A stretch of DNA of 64,000 nt from CBDDKS01 sp965230335 (GTDB taxonomy: Bacteria; Pseudomonadota; Gammaproteobacteria; Enterobacterales; Kangiellaceae), in assembly GCA_965230335.1 (NCBI GenBank), contig CBDDKS010000006.1, positions 2,046,001-2,110,000 on the forward strand, read 5' to 3'. Below the pieces are notes generated by a model. The model did not search any database and was not told the origin of the DNA. It worked only from the letters and a program-made list of their open reading frames with translations. The translations under genes and the position numbers were made by a program. Shown piece after piece: positions 43,663 through 52,160 of this stretch (position 1 is its first letter; each line of letters opens with the position of its first letter).

Positions 43663-44415
43663 TTACAAAGTCTTTTTGGCAATTTCCGGGTAATTCAACT
43701 TAAATAAATTGGTCGTCTTTCTGGCAAGATCATGCAACTCTAACATTTCATAAGCAGAAATCATAATCAACATGGCATCAGGCACGGATGATGTTTTGGG
43801 AAAATGTTCAACCACATACTGTGCTCTTTTTACAGCAGCAACATAGCCTTTTCTTTTCATATAGTAACGAGCGGTTTGAATTTCATATTTTGCCAGGCGA
43901 TCACGCAAATACACCATTCTTTGTCGAGCATCTGCGGCATATTCACTACCTGGGAAAAGTTGCAGTAAATTGGAGAAGTCATTAAAAGACGTTCTTAAGG
44001 CACTGGCATCTCGTTGTGCTTCATTCAGGGAAAATAATTTTCTTAGAAAACCATCATCATCAGAAAAATTAATGAGGCCTTTCATGTAATGCGCATAATC
44101 CAAATCTTTGTGGTTTGGGTTCTGGCGAATAAAACGATCTGCTGCTGTAGTGGCTGATTCTTTGTCTGAAATTTTATAATAGGCATAAATCAGTGACAGT
44201 TGTGCCTGATGAGAAAAACTGCCAAAAGGGTATAAACTACTCACATGCTCCAGTTGTTCAATCGCTAGTCGAAAGTTATTAGAGCTGAGTTGTTTGTTAG
44301 CCGATTCGAGTAGCCGATGGGCATCTTGTTCTTTTTTGTTATAGGTCGGTGTTGAAGAACAGGCAAATAAGCCTAAAAAAGCACATAAAGTAAAAATAAG
44401 TTGATATGTTTTCAT
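43663..44415 (-). CDS. bamD: Outer-membrane assembly lipoprotein BamD
   Basis: Essential lipoprotein of the BAM complex that folds outer-membrane barrels with BamA. The lipobox LGLFACSS puts the lipid on Cys19. Five TPR-like helical repeats follow (DAHRLLESANKQLSSNNFRL, LYPFGSFSHQAQLSLIYAYY, NHKDLDYAHYMKGL, FPGSEYAADARQRMVYLRD, TARYYMKRKGYVAAVKRAQY). The length of 250 aa is normal. It is divergent from rluD-pgeF, the usual gammaproteobacterial arrangement. Confidence 0.97.
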   Translation of the reverse strand: MKTYQLIFTLCAFLGLFACSSTPTYNKKEQDAHRLLESANKQLSSNNFRLAIEQLEHVSSLYPFGSFSHQAQLSLIYAYYKISDKESATTAADRFIRQNPNHKDLDYAHYMKGLINFSDDDGFLRKLFSLNEAQRDASALRTSFNDFSNLLQLFPGSEYAADARQRMVYLRDRLAKYEIQTARYYMKRKGYVAAVKRAQYVVEHFPKTSSVPDAMLIMISAYEMLELHDLARKTTNLFKLNYPEIAKKTL

Positions 44416-44525
44416 TGGTATCGCTTTAAAAGCCTTCTATAGTCAGTTATTTTACCGGAGTCATGATTTTTGGCCAGACATTTTTCTTATTTTGAGTTGT
44501 TTGCTCATGAATGGGGTTTCACTAT

Positions 44526-44549
44526 GAAAGATCAACAGACCCTAGTATA
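44526..44549 (+). repeat. Diverged copy of the ATAAACAG repeat
   Basis: GAAAGATCAACAGACCCTAG, compared with AAAAGATAAACAGGCTCTAG after tsaD, differs at few positions. It lies in the bamD/rluD divergent gap. Confidence 0.4.
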
Positions 44550-44647
44550 TTCACGAAGTATAAGTATCACTGATTGCTAAACAGATGTTAACAATATGAA
44601 CGTAACACTAGACTATTTAGGTTTAATTTGTTGTCAAAAGTTCCAAT

Positions 44648-45634
44648 ATGGGGTTGAATTGTCGAAAAATGATGTTTGAGAATGAAACCTATTGTATGAC
44701 CATTGATCTGGATGAATCTGACCAAAATCAGCGTTTGGATCATGTTTTAGTGAAGTATTGTCCAGATATCTCGCGTTCAAAGTTGCAGCAATGGATAAAA
44801 GAAGGCTGTGTACAAGTCGATGATCGGGTGATTATCAAAATGGGGCAAAAGCTCCAGGCTTGTCGCAATATTCATATTCATGCTGAATTAGAATCGGTGA
44901 ATGAATGGCAGGCAGAAGAGATTCCTCTACATATTGTTTTTGAAGATGAGGAGGTACTGGTTGTCAATAAACCTGCCGGGTTGGTCGTGCATCCGGCTGT
45001 TGGCAACTATAGCGGTACTTTGGTCAATGCGTTACTACACCACGATGCCTCATTACAGCAATTACCCAGAGCCGGTATTGTGCATCGTCTGGATAAAGAC
45101 ACAACCGGGTTATTGGTTGTCGCGAAAACACTGATGGCACATAAATCTCTGGTGGAGCAATTACAGGCCAGAGCCTTTGATCGTCATTATCTATGCATTG
45201 TGCATGGACAAATGGTTTCAGGCGGTACTGTGGATGCCAACATTGGCCGGCACCCTAAACATCGCACACACATGGCGGTTGTGCATCATGGTAAGCCTGC
45301 TATAACACACTATCGTATTGAGCAAAAATTTAAGGCGTTTACCCATTTGAAGGTGACATTGGAAACAGGACGCACTCATCAAATTCGGGTTCATATGGCC
45401 CATTGCCGCTTTCCCATTGTGGGAGATACGGTGTATGGCAAGAAAGGTTATATTCCACCCCAACTGAGTGATGAGTTAAAACATGAACTAGCTCAATTCC
45501 AACGTCAGGCACTGCATGCGACGCAATTGGGTTTTTTGCATCCAACCACTGGAAAGCCTGTGTCCTGGTCAGTCGAGCCACCCGAAGACTATATGACTTT
45601 GCTTGAGATGATACAGTCGGAGCAATCTTTATGA
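44648..45634 (+). CDS. rluD: 23S rRNA pseudouridine(1911/1915/1917) synthase RluD
   Basis: Makes the three pseudouridines of 23S helix 69, important for ribosome function. The N-terminal S4 RNA-binding domain (about 25-85, QRLDHVLVKYCPDISRSKLQ) is followed by the catalytic RluA fold with the active-site Asp in HRLDKDTTGLLVVAK, VNKPAGLVVHP and LETGRTHQIRVHMAH. At 328 aa it is normal. Several ATGs near the start (44648, 44669, 44696) make the N-terminus uncertain by up to 16 residues, and none has a strong ribosome site. Confidence 0.95.
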   Translation: MGLNCRKMMFENETYCMTIDLDESDQNQRLDHVLVKYCPDISRSKLQQWIKEGCVQVDDRVIIKMGQKLQACRNIHIHAELESVNEWQAEEIPLHIVFEDEEVLVVNKPAGLVVHPAVGNYSGTLVNALLHHDASLQQLPRAGIVHRLDKDTTGLLVVAKTLMAHKSLVEQLQARAFDRHYLCIVHGQMVSGGTVDANIGRHPKHRTHMAVVHHGKPAITHYRIEQKFKAFTHLKVTLETGRTHQIRVHMAHCRFPIVGDTVYGKKGYIPPQLSDELKHELAQFQRQALHATQLGFLHPTTGKPVSWSVEPPEDYMTLLEMIQSEQSL

Positions 45635-45661
45635 GGTTGCAGGATCTTAGAACATCGGTGG

Positions 45662-46477
45662 ATGTCATCCATGTTTGATTGGATAACACCTGATTGGCCG
45701 GCACCCAAGTCGGTGTCTGCTGTACAAACAACACGACAGGGTGGTTATAGCCAAGGTCCGTATGCCAGTATGAATTTAGGTGAGCATGTGGGCGATGATC
45801 TGCAAAAGGTTGCTCAAAATCAACAACAACTGATGACGGCTCTGAAGCTTTCCAACCCTCCTTTTTGGCTCAAACAGGTACACAGTAATCGGGTGATTGA
45901 TCTGGATAATCTATCCGATAAGATACATCCTGACCGGTGTGCTGATGCCACAATCACACAAGAATCACAACAGGCTTGTGCTGTACTAACGGCAGATTGT
46001 TTGCCGGTTATTCTCTGTAATCAATCAGGCACTTGGGTGGCTGCTATTCATGCCGGGTGGCGAGGGTTGCTCAATGGCATTATTAAAAATACGGTGACAC
46101 AATATCAAGGTCATTGCACAGAGCTGATGGCTTGGCTAGGGCCTTGTATCGGACCCAGACAATTTGAAGTGGGCAAAGAGGTGGTTGATAGTTTTTTAAA
46201 TGATCAAAAACAGTCAGAAGATCATCCATTGGTTTCTGATCATGAGGTTACTTCCCATTTTTTTTGTCAGACACAGCGTGGAAAGTTTTTAGGTGATTTA
46301 CGAGGGATAGGTGCTTATCAATTGCAACAATTAGGTGTCAAGGTATTTTCTTCGGTTGATCCCCATGATGAGCTTTGTACCATGACTCAGACAGAACGTT
46401 TTTTTTCTTATCGAAGAGAGGGACAAACAGGGAGAATGGCAACATTAATCTGGCTCAATAATGCTGACTCGAGTTAA
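45662..46477 (+). CDS. pgeF: Purine nucleoside phosphorylase/laccase-domain protein YfiH
   Basis: Copper or zinc enzyme of the YfiH family; members cleave purine nucleosides, and E. coli YfiH edits peptidoglycan precursors. Conserved are QTTRQGGYSQGPYASMNLGEHVGDD in parts, LKQVHSNRVI, ACAVLTADCLPVILCN with the metal Cys, AAIHAGWRGLLNGI with the metal His, and LGPCIGPRQFEVG. At 271 aa it is normal. It starts at 45662 or at ATG 45671, 27-36 bases after rluD, the usual pair. The last codons lie in a 15-bp tandem repeat. Confidence 0.93.
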   Translation: MSSMFDWITPDWPAPKSVSAVQTTRQGGYSQGPYASMNLGEHVGDDLQKVAQNQQQLMTALKLSNPPFWLKQVHSNRVIDLDNLSDKIHPDRCADATITQESQQACAVLTADCLPVILCNQSGTWVAAIHAGWRGLLNGIIKNTVTQYQGHCTELMAWLGPCIGPRQFEVGKEVVDSFLNDQKQSEDHPLVSDHEVTSHFFCQTQRGKFLGDLRGIGAYQLQQLGVKVFSSVDPHDELCTMTQTERFFSYRREGQTGRMATLIWLNNADSS

Positions 46478-46540
46478 ACGGTTTCGGGTTAAACGGTTTC
46501 GAGTTAAACGGTTTCGAGTTAAACGGTTTTGAGTTAAACA
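46471..46540 (+). repeat. 4.7 copies of a 15-bp tandem repeat between pgeF and plsC-like gene
   Basis: The unit GAGTTAAACGGTTTC repeats at 46471, 46486, 46501 and 46516, plus GAGTTAAACA at 46531, with one-base variations in the second and fourth units. The first unit supplies the pgeF stop TAA. The array ends four bases before the next ATG (46544), so unit number sets the distance between the two genes. Confidence 0.92.
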
Positions 46541-46543
46541 ATA

Positions 46544-47251
46544 ATGACATCAATTATTCTTTTCATTGTTATTTTTATTCTTTTAATGATGATAGGTTTC
46601 GTTGTGATTGGTTTGTCATTGAATCAGGTTGACTGGGGCAATAAAACCGCAAATTGTATCGATGGTTGGGTTCGATTGTATTGTCGAATCTTTCATCGAA
46701 GTTCGCTATATGATTTAAAATTACCGGAACATGGTGCCATTGTTATTTCAAACCATATTTCAGGATTGGATCCTTTACTTTTGATTGCTGCCAGTGATCG
46801 TCCACTAAGATTTATGATAGCCAAAGAAGAGTATGAACGTTTTGGCTTGCAGTGGTTGTTTCGAAAAGCAGGATGTATTCCTGTTGTAAGAGAGGGGCGA
46901 GCTGATAGTGCTTATAGAGAAACACTGCGTTGCTTGCAGAATAATAACATCGTGGCTATTTTTCCTCATGGAAAAATACATTTGGATGATGAACCTGTCA
47001 GTTTAATTAAACCTGGCGTTTCCAAGTTGGCAGAGCGCTTGCAATGTCCGGTTTATCCGGTGCGTATTGAAGGGGTTACGGGACAAGGCAGTGTTTTTTT
47101 ATGTTTGTTTTTACCCTCTAAAGTACAACTCACTTATTTTAAACCATTGGATGCTGTCATATTCCAGAAAGACAACATGAATATCATCATTGGAGAATTA
47201 CTCATGGGAAAACGAATTCGACTTGAAAATGAAAACGAAAAACCCAATTAA
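46544..47251 (+). CDS. plsC: 1-acyl-glycerol-3-phosphate acyltransferase-like protein
   Basis: PlsC-family acyltransferase, probably making phosphatidic acid from lysophosphatidic acid or remodelling a related lipid. An N-terminal membrane helix (IILFIVIFILLMMIGFVVIG) precedes the catalytic HX4D motif in ISNHISGLDPLLL. IPVVREGRADSAYRETL and FPHGKIHLDDEPVSLIKPG carry the later family blocks, with FPHGK in place of the usual FPEGT. The length of 235 aa is normal. A general PlsC role or a specialised one cannot be separated from sequence. Confidence 0.82.
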   Translation: MTSIILFIVIFILLMMIGFVVIGLSLNQVDWGNKTANCIDGWVRLYCRIFHRSSLYDLKLPEHGAIVISNHISGLDPLLLIAASDRPLRFMIAKEEYERFGLQWLFRKAGCIPVVREGRADSAYRETLRCLQNNNIVAIFPHGKIHLDDEPVSLIKPGVSKLAERLQCPVYPVRIEGVTGQGSVFLCLFLPSKVQLTYFKPLDAVIFQKDNMNIIIGELLMGKRIRLENENEKPN

Positions 47252-47254
47252 TGC

Positions 47255-47275
47255 GTTAGAGCCTGTTACTTTTTC
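47255..47275 (-). repeat. Dispersed repeat copy after plsC-like gene
   Basis: GTTAGAGCCTGTTACTTTTT begins four bases after the stop. Its complement matches the AAAAGATAAACAGGCTCTA form with a few changes. Confidence 0.45.
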
Positions 47276-47301
47276 AGAATGACAGATGCAAAGTTGATAA
47301 T

Positions 47302-47332
47302 TTTGAAAAGTGAACAGATAAAAGAACCATGA
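47302..47332 (+). promoter_or_regulatory. Candidate sigma-32 promoter of clpB
   Basis: TTTGAAA (47302-47308) and AACCATGA (47325-47332) are 16 bases apart. They resemble the CTTGAAA / CCCCATnT heat-shock consensus, the second only partly. The expected heat control of clpB is the main support. Confidence 0.35.
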
Positions 47333-47416
47333 GAGAAAACTCAAGAAAACATGAAAAATAAATTTAAAATAGATTGTAAATGAGATCAAAAAGAGACTAA
47401 AGAGAGAGAAACCACC

Positions 47417-49987
47417 ATGAGAATGGATAAATTAACCAGTAAATTTCAGTTGGCACTTTCTGATGCTCAATCACTGGCTATTGGCAGAGATCATCAGTTT
47501 ATTGAACCGGCTCATGTCATGTTGGCCTTATTAAATCAGGAAGGTGGCACTGCCCGGCCTTTGTTATTGAAAATCAGGGTAGATGTTCATAGTTTACGTT
47601 CACAGCTTGCAGAGTTATTGGATAAATTACCTAAAGTATCCGGTAATCAAGGTGACTTGCATATCTCTAATGATTTAAATCGATTATTGAATATGTGCGA
47701 TAAACTGGCACAACAACGCAAAGATCAATTTATATCCTCGGAGTTATTTTTACTGGCGGCCTTGGATATGTCAGGTCAGCTCAATCAATTGCTAACTCAG
47801 TTGGGAGCAAAAAAAGAAAGCATAGAAAAAGCCATCGATGATGTTAGGGGTGGTGAATCGATTAATGATCCTAACGCGGAGGAGCAACGTCAGGCATTAG
47901 AGAAATATACAGTTGATTTAACCGAAAGAGCAGAGCAGGGTAAACTGGATCCTGTTATAGGTCGTGATGATGAAATTCGTAGAACGATTCAGGTATTGCA
48001 ACGTCGTTCAAAAAATAATCCGGTTTTGATTGGAGAGCCGGGTGTTGGAAAAACCGCCATTGTAGAAGGTCTGGCACAACGTATTATTAATGGAGAAGTA
48101 CCCGAAGGTCTGAAAAACAAACGGGTGTTATCCCTTGATATGGGTGCGCTCATTGCTGGTGCAAAATATCGGGGTGAATTTGAAGAGCGTCTAAAAGCCG
48201 TACTCAATGACTTATCAAAACAAGAAGGACAAATTATTTTATTTATCGATGAATTGCATACTATGGTGGGTGCGGGAAAAGCTGATGGTGCTATGGATGC
48301 TGGCAATATGTTAAAGCCAGCATTAGCACGAGGTGATTTGCATTGTGTGGGTGCAACCACGCTGGATGAATACCGTCAATATATTGAAAAAGATGCCGCT
48401 CTGGAAAGACGTTTTCAAAAAGTATTGGTTGAAGAACCTTCCGTTGAAGATACCATTGCTATTTTGCGAGGCTTAAAAGAACGTTACGAAGTGCATCATG
48501 GTGTTGATATTACTGACCCGGCTATTGTCAGTGCCGCAACCCTATCGCATCGTTATATTTCTGATAGACAGTTACCCGACAAAGCCATTGATTTAATTGA
48601 TGAGGCTGCGAGTCGTATTCGAATGGAAATTGATTCAAAACCTGAAGCCATGGATAAATTAGAACGGCGCATGATTCAATTGAAAATTCAAAGTGAAGCT
48701 TTGAAAAAAGAAACCGATGACAGTTCAAAAAAACGACTGGAAGATTTAACACAGGAAATCTCTGAACTGGAGCGAGAGTTTTCAGAGTTGAATGAAATCT
48801 GGCAGGCAGAAAAAGCTACGGTTCAGGGGTCTGCACATATCAAAGCCGATTTAGAGCGAGCTCGTCTTGATTTAGAGGCGGCACAAAGAGCCGGTGATTT
48901 AGCACGTATGTCAGAGCTTCAATATGGACGAATTCCTGAATTGGAAAAGCAGTTGGCTATGGCATCCCAATCCGATGAGCAAGAACATACGTTATTACGT
49001 AATAAAGTCACCGACAATGAAATTACAGAAGTCATTTCTAAATGGACCGGCATACCAGTGAAAAAAATGTTGCAAGGTGAACGTGAAAAATTACTTCAGA
49101 TGGAAGATTTATTACATCGACGCGTGGTTGGGCAAAATGAAGCCGTAAAAGCTGTGTCTCATGCCATTCGGCGTGCACGCTCCGGGTTATCCGATCCCAA
49201 TCGACCCAATGGTTCTTTTTTATTTTTAGGGCCAACAGGTGTTGGAAAAACTGAATTATGTAAAGCTCTGGCAGAATTTTTGTTCGATAGTGAAGAAGCG
49301 ATGGTTCGTATCGATATGTCTGAATATATGGAGAAGCATTCTGTAGCACGTTTGATTGGTGCACCTCCAGGCTATGTCGGTTATGAAGAAGGTGGTTATT
49401 TAAGTGAACGTGTGCGACGTAAACCTTATTCAGTGATTTTGTTCGACGAAGTTGAAAAAGCACATCCTGATGTGTTTGGTGTGTTACTGCAAGTATTGGA
49501 AGATGGACGTTTAACCGATGGACAAGGCAGAACCGTAGATTTCCAAAACACAGTCATCGTAATGACATCTAACCTGGGTTCAGACATTATTCAACAACAC
49601 AGTGCAGATACCAGCCACGACACTTTGGTTGACTCGATTCAAGAAGTGGTATCAGGGTTTTTCAGACCAGAGTTTATTAACCGAATTGATGATATGGTGA
49701 TTTTTCATCGTTTGGAAAAATCCGGTATACGTGACATAGTGGTGATTCAACTAAAACGATTACGAGAACGTATTGAAGCCTCTGGTTTTGATATTGAATT
49801 TGAACAAGAAGCCATCGACTTAATTTCAGAACGTGGATACGATCCAGTGTATGGTGCCCGGCCATTAAAACGTGCCATACAAAAATATGTTGAAAATCCT
49901 TTGGCTGAAAAACTATTGAAGGGAGACTATCAGTCAGGTGATTGTATTCAAGTATCTACAGAACAGGGAGAACTGGTGTTTAGATAA
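47417..49987 (+). CDS. clpB: ATP-dependent disaggregase ClpB
   Basis: Hexameric Hsp104-type chaperone that works with DnaK to dissolve protein aggregates. In order: N-terminal Clp repeats (about 1-145), AAA-1 with Walker A GEPGVGKTA and Walker B IILFIDELHT, the long coiled-coil middle domain (about 405-525), AAA-2 with GPTGVGKTE and Walker B VILFDEVEKAHPD, and the C-terminal small domain. The substrate pore tyrosine loops KYRGEF and GYVGYEEGG are present. At 856 aa it is full length. It is the last core gene before the accessory island. Confidence 0.98.
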   Translation: MRMDKLTSKFQLALSDAQSLAIGRDHQFIEPAHVMLALLNQEGGTARPLLLKIRVDVHSLRSQLAELLDKLPKVSGNQGDLHISNDLNRLLNMCDKLAQQRKDQFISSELFLLAALDMSGQLNQLLTQLGAKKESIEKAIDDVRGGESINDPNAEEQRQALEKYTVDLTERAEQGKLDPVIGRDDEIRRTIQVLQRRSKNNPVLIGEPGVGKTAIVEGLAQRIINGEVPEGLKNKRVLSLDMGALIAGAKYRGEFEERLKAVLNDLSKQEGQIILFIDELHTMVGAGKADGAMDAGNMLKPALARGDLHCVGATTLDEYRQYIEKDAALERRFQKVLVEEPSVEDTIAILRGLKERYEVHHGVDITDPAIVSAATLSHRYISDRQLPDKAIDLIDEAASRIRMEIDSKPEAMDKLERRMIQLKIQSEALKKETDDSSKKRLEDLTQEISELEREFSELNEIWQAEKATVQGSAHIKADLERARLDLEAAQRAGDLARMSELQYGRIPELEKQLAMASQSDEQEHTLLRNKVTDNEITEVISKWTGIPVKKMLQGEREKLLQMEDLLHRRVVGQNEAVKAVSHAIRRARSGLSDPNRPNGSFLFLGPTGVGKTELCKALAEFLFDSEEAMVRIDMSEYMEKHSVARLIGAPPGYVGYEEGGYLSERVRRKPYSVILFDEVEKAHPDVFGVLLQVLEDGRLTDGQGRTVDFQNTVIVMTSNLGSDIIQQHSADTSHDTLVDSIQEVVSGFFRPEFINRIDDMVIFHRLEKSGIRDIVVIQLKRLRERIEASGFDIEFEQEAIDLISERGYDPVYGARPLKRAIQKYVENPLAEKLLKGDYQSGDCIQVSTEQGELVFR

Positions 49988-50052
49988 GTTGAGTCATTTA
50001 GAATGTTAACAAGCAAGCACTATTTAACCTGGTTTTTGTAACTCTTAAGAAA

Positions 50053-50352
50053 ATGAAGATAGCCACAATATTTGAAGAAGAACCAATACAGTGGGGGTTA
50101 AGAGGCGATCCTTTTCTTTGGCGAGAGTTAAAAGAACGCTTCAAAGAAATAGATATGCCGGAAACTCCTGAATTATTGAAAGGTTTAATCGAAAAAGAGT
50201 ACGAAGCAGCTACCGGTTATCCTATTACTCACAAAGAACAATTTTGTATCGAACGGTTTCGTAGTCATGGTATGTCAAGTGGTGGTATTGCTCCAGAGTT
50301 TTGGATTAAAAAGGCTGTTCCACTTTTGATTAGTCGTCATGCAAAGTTATAG
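50053..50352 (+). CDS. Hypothetical protein at the left edge of the cassette island
   Basis: 99-aa soluble, mildly acidic protein with no recognised family. Features are a WGLRGDPFLWRELKERFKEI segment, a helix rich in Glu/Leu and a basic C-terminus (KKAVPLLISRHAKL). It begins 65 bases after clpB with a poor ribosome site. It could be an older inserted gene, but no matched core-site pair brackets it as it does the next two genes. Confidence 0.6.
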   Translation: MKIATIFEEEPIQWGLRGDPFLWRELKERFKEIDMPETPELLKGLIEKEYEAATGYPITHKEQFCIERFRSHGMSSGGIAPEFWIKKAVPLLISRHAKL

Positions 50353-50529
50353 CTGAATCATCTTAAAATAGATTATCTTGATATAGAATGATACTGGACA
50401 ATCTAGTTTTTAAAGTCGTATCAGATATTGGCCATTGTTTCTATCAGAAATTGTTGATAAGCTGGTTGTCTCATTTTATTTGGTCACCTTCAGCATACCG
50501 AAAATACCGATTGCTTGGGAGAAGGCTCA
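50353..50529. other. Gap upstream of the cassette array
   Basis: No integrase, or recognisable piece of one, is seen on either strand. TTGATA (50455-50460) and TATTTG (50478-50483), 17 bases apart, could serve as a weak cassette promoter. Confidence 0.35.
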
Positions 50530-50584
50530 ATGAGTATCAAAACGCTGCTGTCGGATAAATTTTCCGCAGAGCGCGGCGTTAGTG
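50530..50584 (+). mobile_element. attI-like or degenerate recombination site at the left cassette border
   Basis: The core GCGTTAGTG ends the stretch; the cut would fall between G50578 and T50579. Upstream, AACGC (50541-50545) can pair with GCGTT (50576-50580), and CTG/CGGA with TCCG/CAG, but the fold is too short for an ordinary attC. It is the left end of cassette 1. Confidence 0.5.
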
Positions 50585-50601
50585 ATCAAGGAGAAACATG
50601 A
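50530..50601 (+). CDS. 23-codon leader ORF across the attI-like junction
   Basis: An ATG behind GGGAGAAGG (four bases away) opens 23 codons (MSIKTLLSDKFSAERGVSDQ then GET). It reads through the recombination point GTT at 50578-50580 and ends TGA overlapping the ATG of the first cassette gene. Short leader ORFs in attI1 of class 1 integrons boost translation of the first cassette; a similar role is inferred here. Confidence 0.45.
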   Translation: MSIKTLLSDKFSAERGVSDQGET

Positions 50602-51081
50602 ACAAAGTGATACATTTCAAGACCTCCATGTTCGACGTCTCTCAAGAACGTGAGAATCCAATAAATCCGATTTATGGGGTTTCTTTATTAGAATGGTTAC
50701 GCGAGAAGCTAAAGGATAAGGTGACTCTCATGGAACCTGATGCCGAAGATTGGGGTTGGTACAGTGAACTTGAATGGGAAGGTAATAATTATCTAATTGG
50801 TTCAGCTGCATTTTATGAAAAAGGAGATGACCCTAACCAGGAAATAGAATGGGTTTTTCAGGTAGATAAATATCGTTCATTCAAAGAAAAGTTGTTTGGT
50901 AAAAACAAAATGACCGAGCAAGACAGTTGTTTTTTATTCTTTAAAAATTTATTTGAAAATAATCCCAATATTCATAGTGTAGAGGCAGCATGATCACTAA
51001 CAAAACAATCAACCGTACTCCGCTAAGCGTGGTTCGCTTTGCTCACGATACCACGCTTAGCTCCGCTCGGTTATTGTGGCG
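50579..51081 (+). mobile_element. Integron gene cassette 1
   Basis: It is bounded by G/TTAGTG on the left and G/TTAGGC on the right. The 7-base R'' at its attC, CACTAAC (50995-51001), is the exact complement of GTTAGTG at its left end. This is expected only if both came from one circular cassette. It contains one ORF in the normal orientation with the stop two bases before the attC. Confidence 0.8.
50598..50993 (+). CDS. Cassette 1 protein, unknown
   Basis: 131-aa acidic soluble protein. SLLEWLREKLKDKVTLMEPD and DWGWYSELEWEGNNYLIGSA are the most distinctive parts, with four Trp in the central stretch. No signal peptide, no membrane helix and no family recognised, as for most cassette genes. 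AAGGAG lies five bases ahead of the ATG, and the ATG overlaps the stop of the leader ORF. It probably folds as a small alpha/beta protein; no function can be given. Confidence 0.75.
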   Translation: MNKVIHFKTSMFDVSQERENPINPIYGVSLLEWLREKLKDKVTLMEPDAEDWGWYSELEWEGNNYLIGSAAFYEKGDDPNQEIEWVFQVDKYRSFKEKLFGKNKMTEQDSCFLFFKNLFENNPNIHSVEAA

Positions 51082-51087
51082 TTAGGC
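50995..51087 (+). mobile_element. attC recombination site 1
   Basis: A 93-base imperfect palindrome runs from R'' CACTAAC to R' GTTAGGC, the latter a perfect GTTRRRY. Inner arms ACAATCAACCG (51005-51015) and CGGTTATTGT (51068-51077) pair with one unpaired base on the left arm, the extrahelical base typical of attC. The central arms CCGCTAAGCGTGG and CCACGCTTAG also pair. Confidence 0.85.
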
Positions 51088-52160
51088 ACATCAGCTATGG
51101 AAGATAAGAATAGTTTAGAAGAAATGCACGATTCGGTGGATTTTAAATCACAGAAGAAATACTTTATGAGACTAACCATGGATGCGTCTAACGCTTTAAG
51201 GACTGCCTATTCGTATGGAATTATAGCTCAAAGTTTTTCTATGAATTCGCTAGCAATTCAATCTACAGATGATCTAGACCAGTCAATAATGGCATGCAGT
51301 TTTCTTTTCGATCAAGGATTAATTAATCCAATAAAAAGAGAGCTCAGGTATCTTATTGAATCATCTGTAAAATATTTGTATATCGATCAAAAATCAGAAG
51401 GCTCAACGCTAGAAAATAAACTAACTTTACTGGATGGTATGAATTCGTCAATTGACGTTAGAAGTGATGTGCATTTAGACGCTTTTCATAAAGAGGACGC
51501 GAAACTATTTATTAACGAGCTTTATGACACATACAGACAGTGCTGCGCATACATCCATGTTTCACCAAAGCAAGTAAAAGAACGATTGGCACAGCGCGAT
51601 CGAGGTGGAGCTCTAGGGTATGAGACTACAGCAGAACTGCGTAGCCTAAATAAACTTGTATTCAGAACCTATGATATCGTTTTAGCGCTTTATTTTCATG
51701 CATATAGTTTACCTTTATCTGGAGACTTGTTTATTAACTATCTTGATGGCATAGAAAAGTGGAGTTTTCATAAAGGTAAGTATATGTCAATATTTTCTGC
51801 GTATTTCGACTATAAGCATGAAAGAAATATGAAAAAGTATGGAAAAAGCAAAAGCTGGGATTTTGAAAACTGGCCACCTAAAAGGCTGGGAAATGCCTAA
51901 CACATATGAGCCGTTCTCGAGTCAATAGGAACAAAGTAATTTTTTTGGTTACTTTGGTGACTAAAACCAATAGAATAAGTTGTTTTATTTACTTTGTCTG
52001 TCATATCAAGTGACTATGGTTGCAAGTCAAGTTTTTTAAGTCATATTTTCATTCCAATAAGTATTATTTTTAACCATCGTATTTAAAATAGTTAATTGTT
52101 TTCTCATGCAAGCAGCTAACGCTGCTTGGACCTCCACTGCGTCGGCTCATTACCGGGGCG
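51082..52160 (+). mobile_element. Integron gene cassette 2
   Basis: It runs from TTAGGC after attC1 to the G of GTTAAGC at 52160. Its R'' GCCTAAC (51895-51901) is the exact complement of GTTAGGC at its left end. It carries one ORF whose stop codon lies inside R''. Confidence 0.8.
51097..51900 (+). CDS. Cassette 2 protein, HEPN/DUF5677-like
   Basis: 267-aa mostly helical protein. INPIKRELRYLIESSVKYLY resembles the Arg/Glu helix of DUF5677-type proteins, and YRQCCAYIHVSP has R-x6-H, compatible with a HEPN RNase-type motif. That assignment is weak and rests on these two segments. HEPN proteins often act in phage defence or toxin-antitoxin pairs. ATG 51097 is chosen because an upstream GTG (51076) would span the recombination point. 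The only Shine-Dalgarno-like bases are the AGG of the core site itself. Confidence 0.65.
   Translation: MEDKNSLEEMHDSVDFKSQKKYFMRLTMDASNALRTAYSYGIIAQSFSMNSLAIQSTDDLDQSIMACSFLFDQGLINPIKRELRYLIESSVKYLYIDQKSEGSTLENKLTLLDGMNSSIDVRSDVHLDAFHKEDAKLFINELYDTYRQCCAYIHVSPKQVKERLAQRDRGGALGYETTAELRSLNKLVFRTYDIVLALYFHAYSLPLSGDLFINYLDGIEKWSFHKGKYMSIFSAYFDYKHERNMKKYGKSKSWDFENWPPKRLGNA

Noticed and set aside
50053..50352. A third integron cassette
   Set aside because: No complementary core pair brackets it; the site at 50578 is too short on its left to be a normal attC and no matching GTT core lies before 50053.
50353..50529. Remnant of an integron integrase
   Set aside because: The minus strand has only a 17-codon open frame (MRQPAYQQFLIETMANI) without tyrosine-recombinase motifs.
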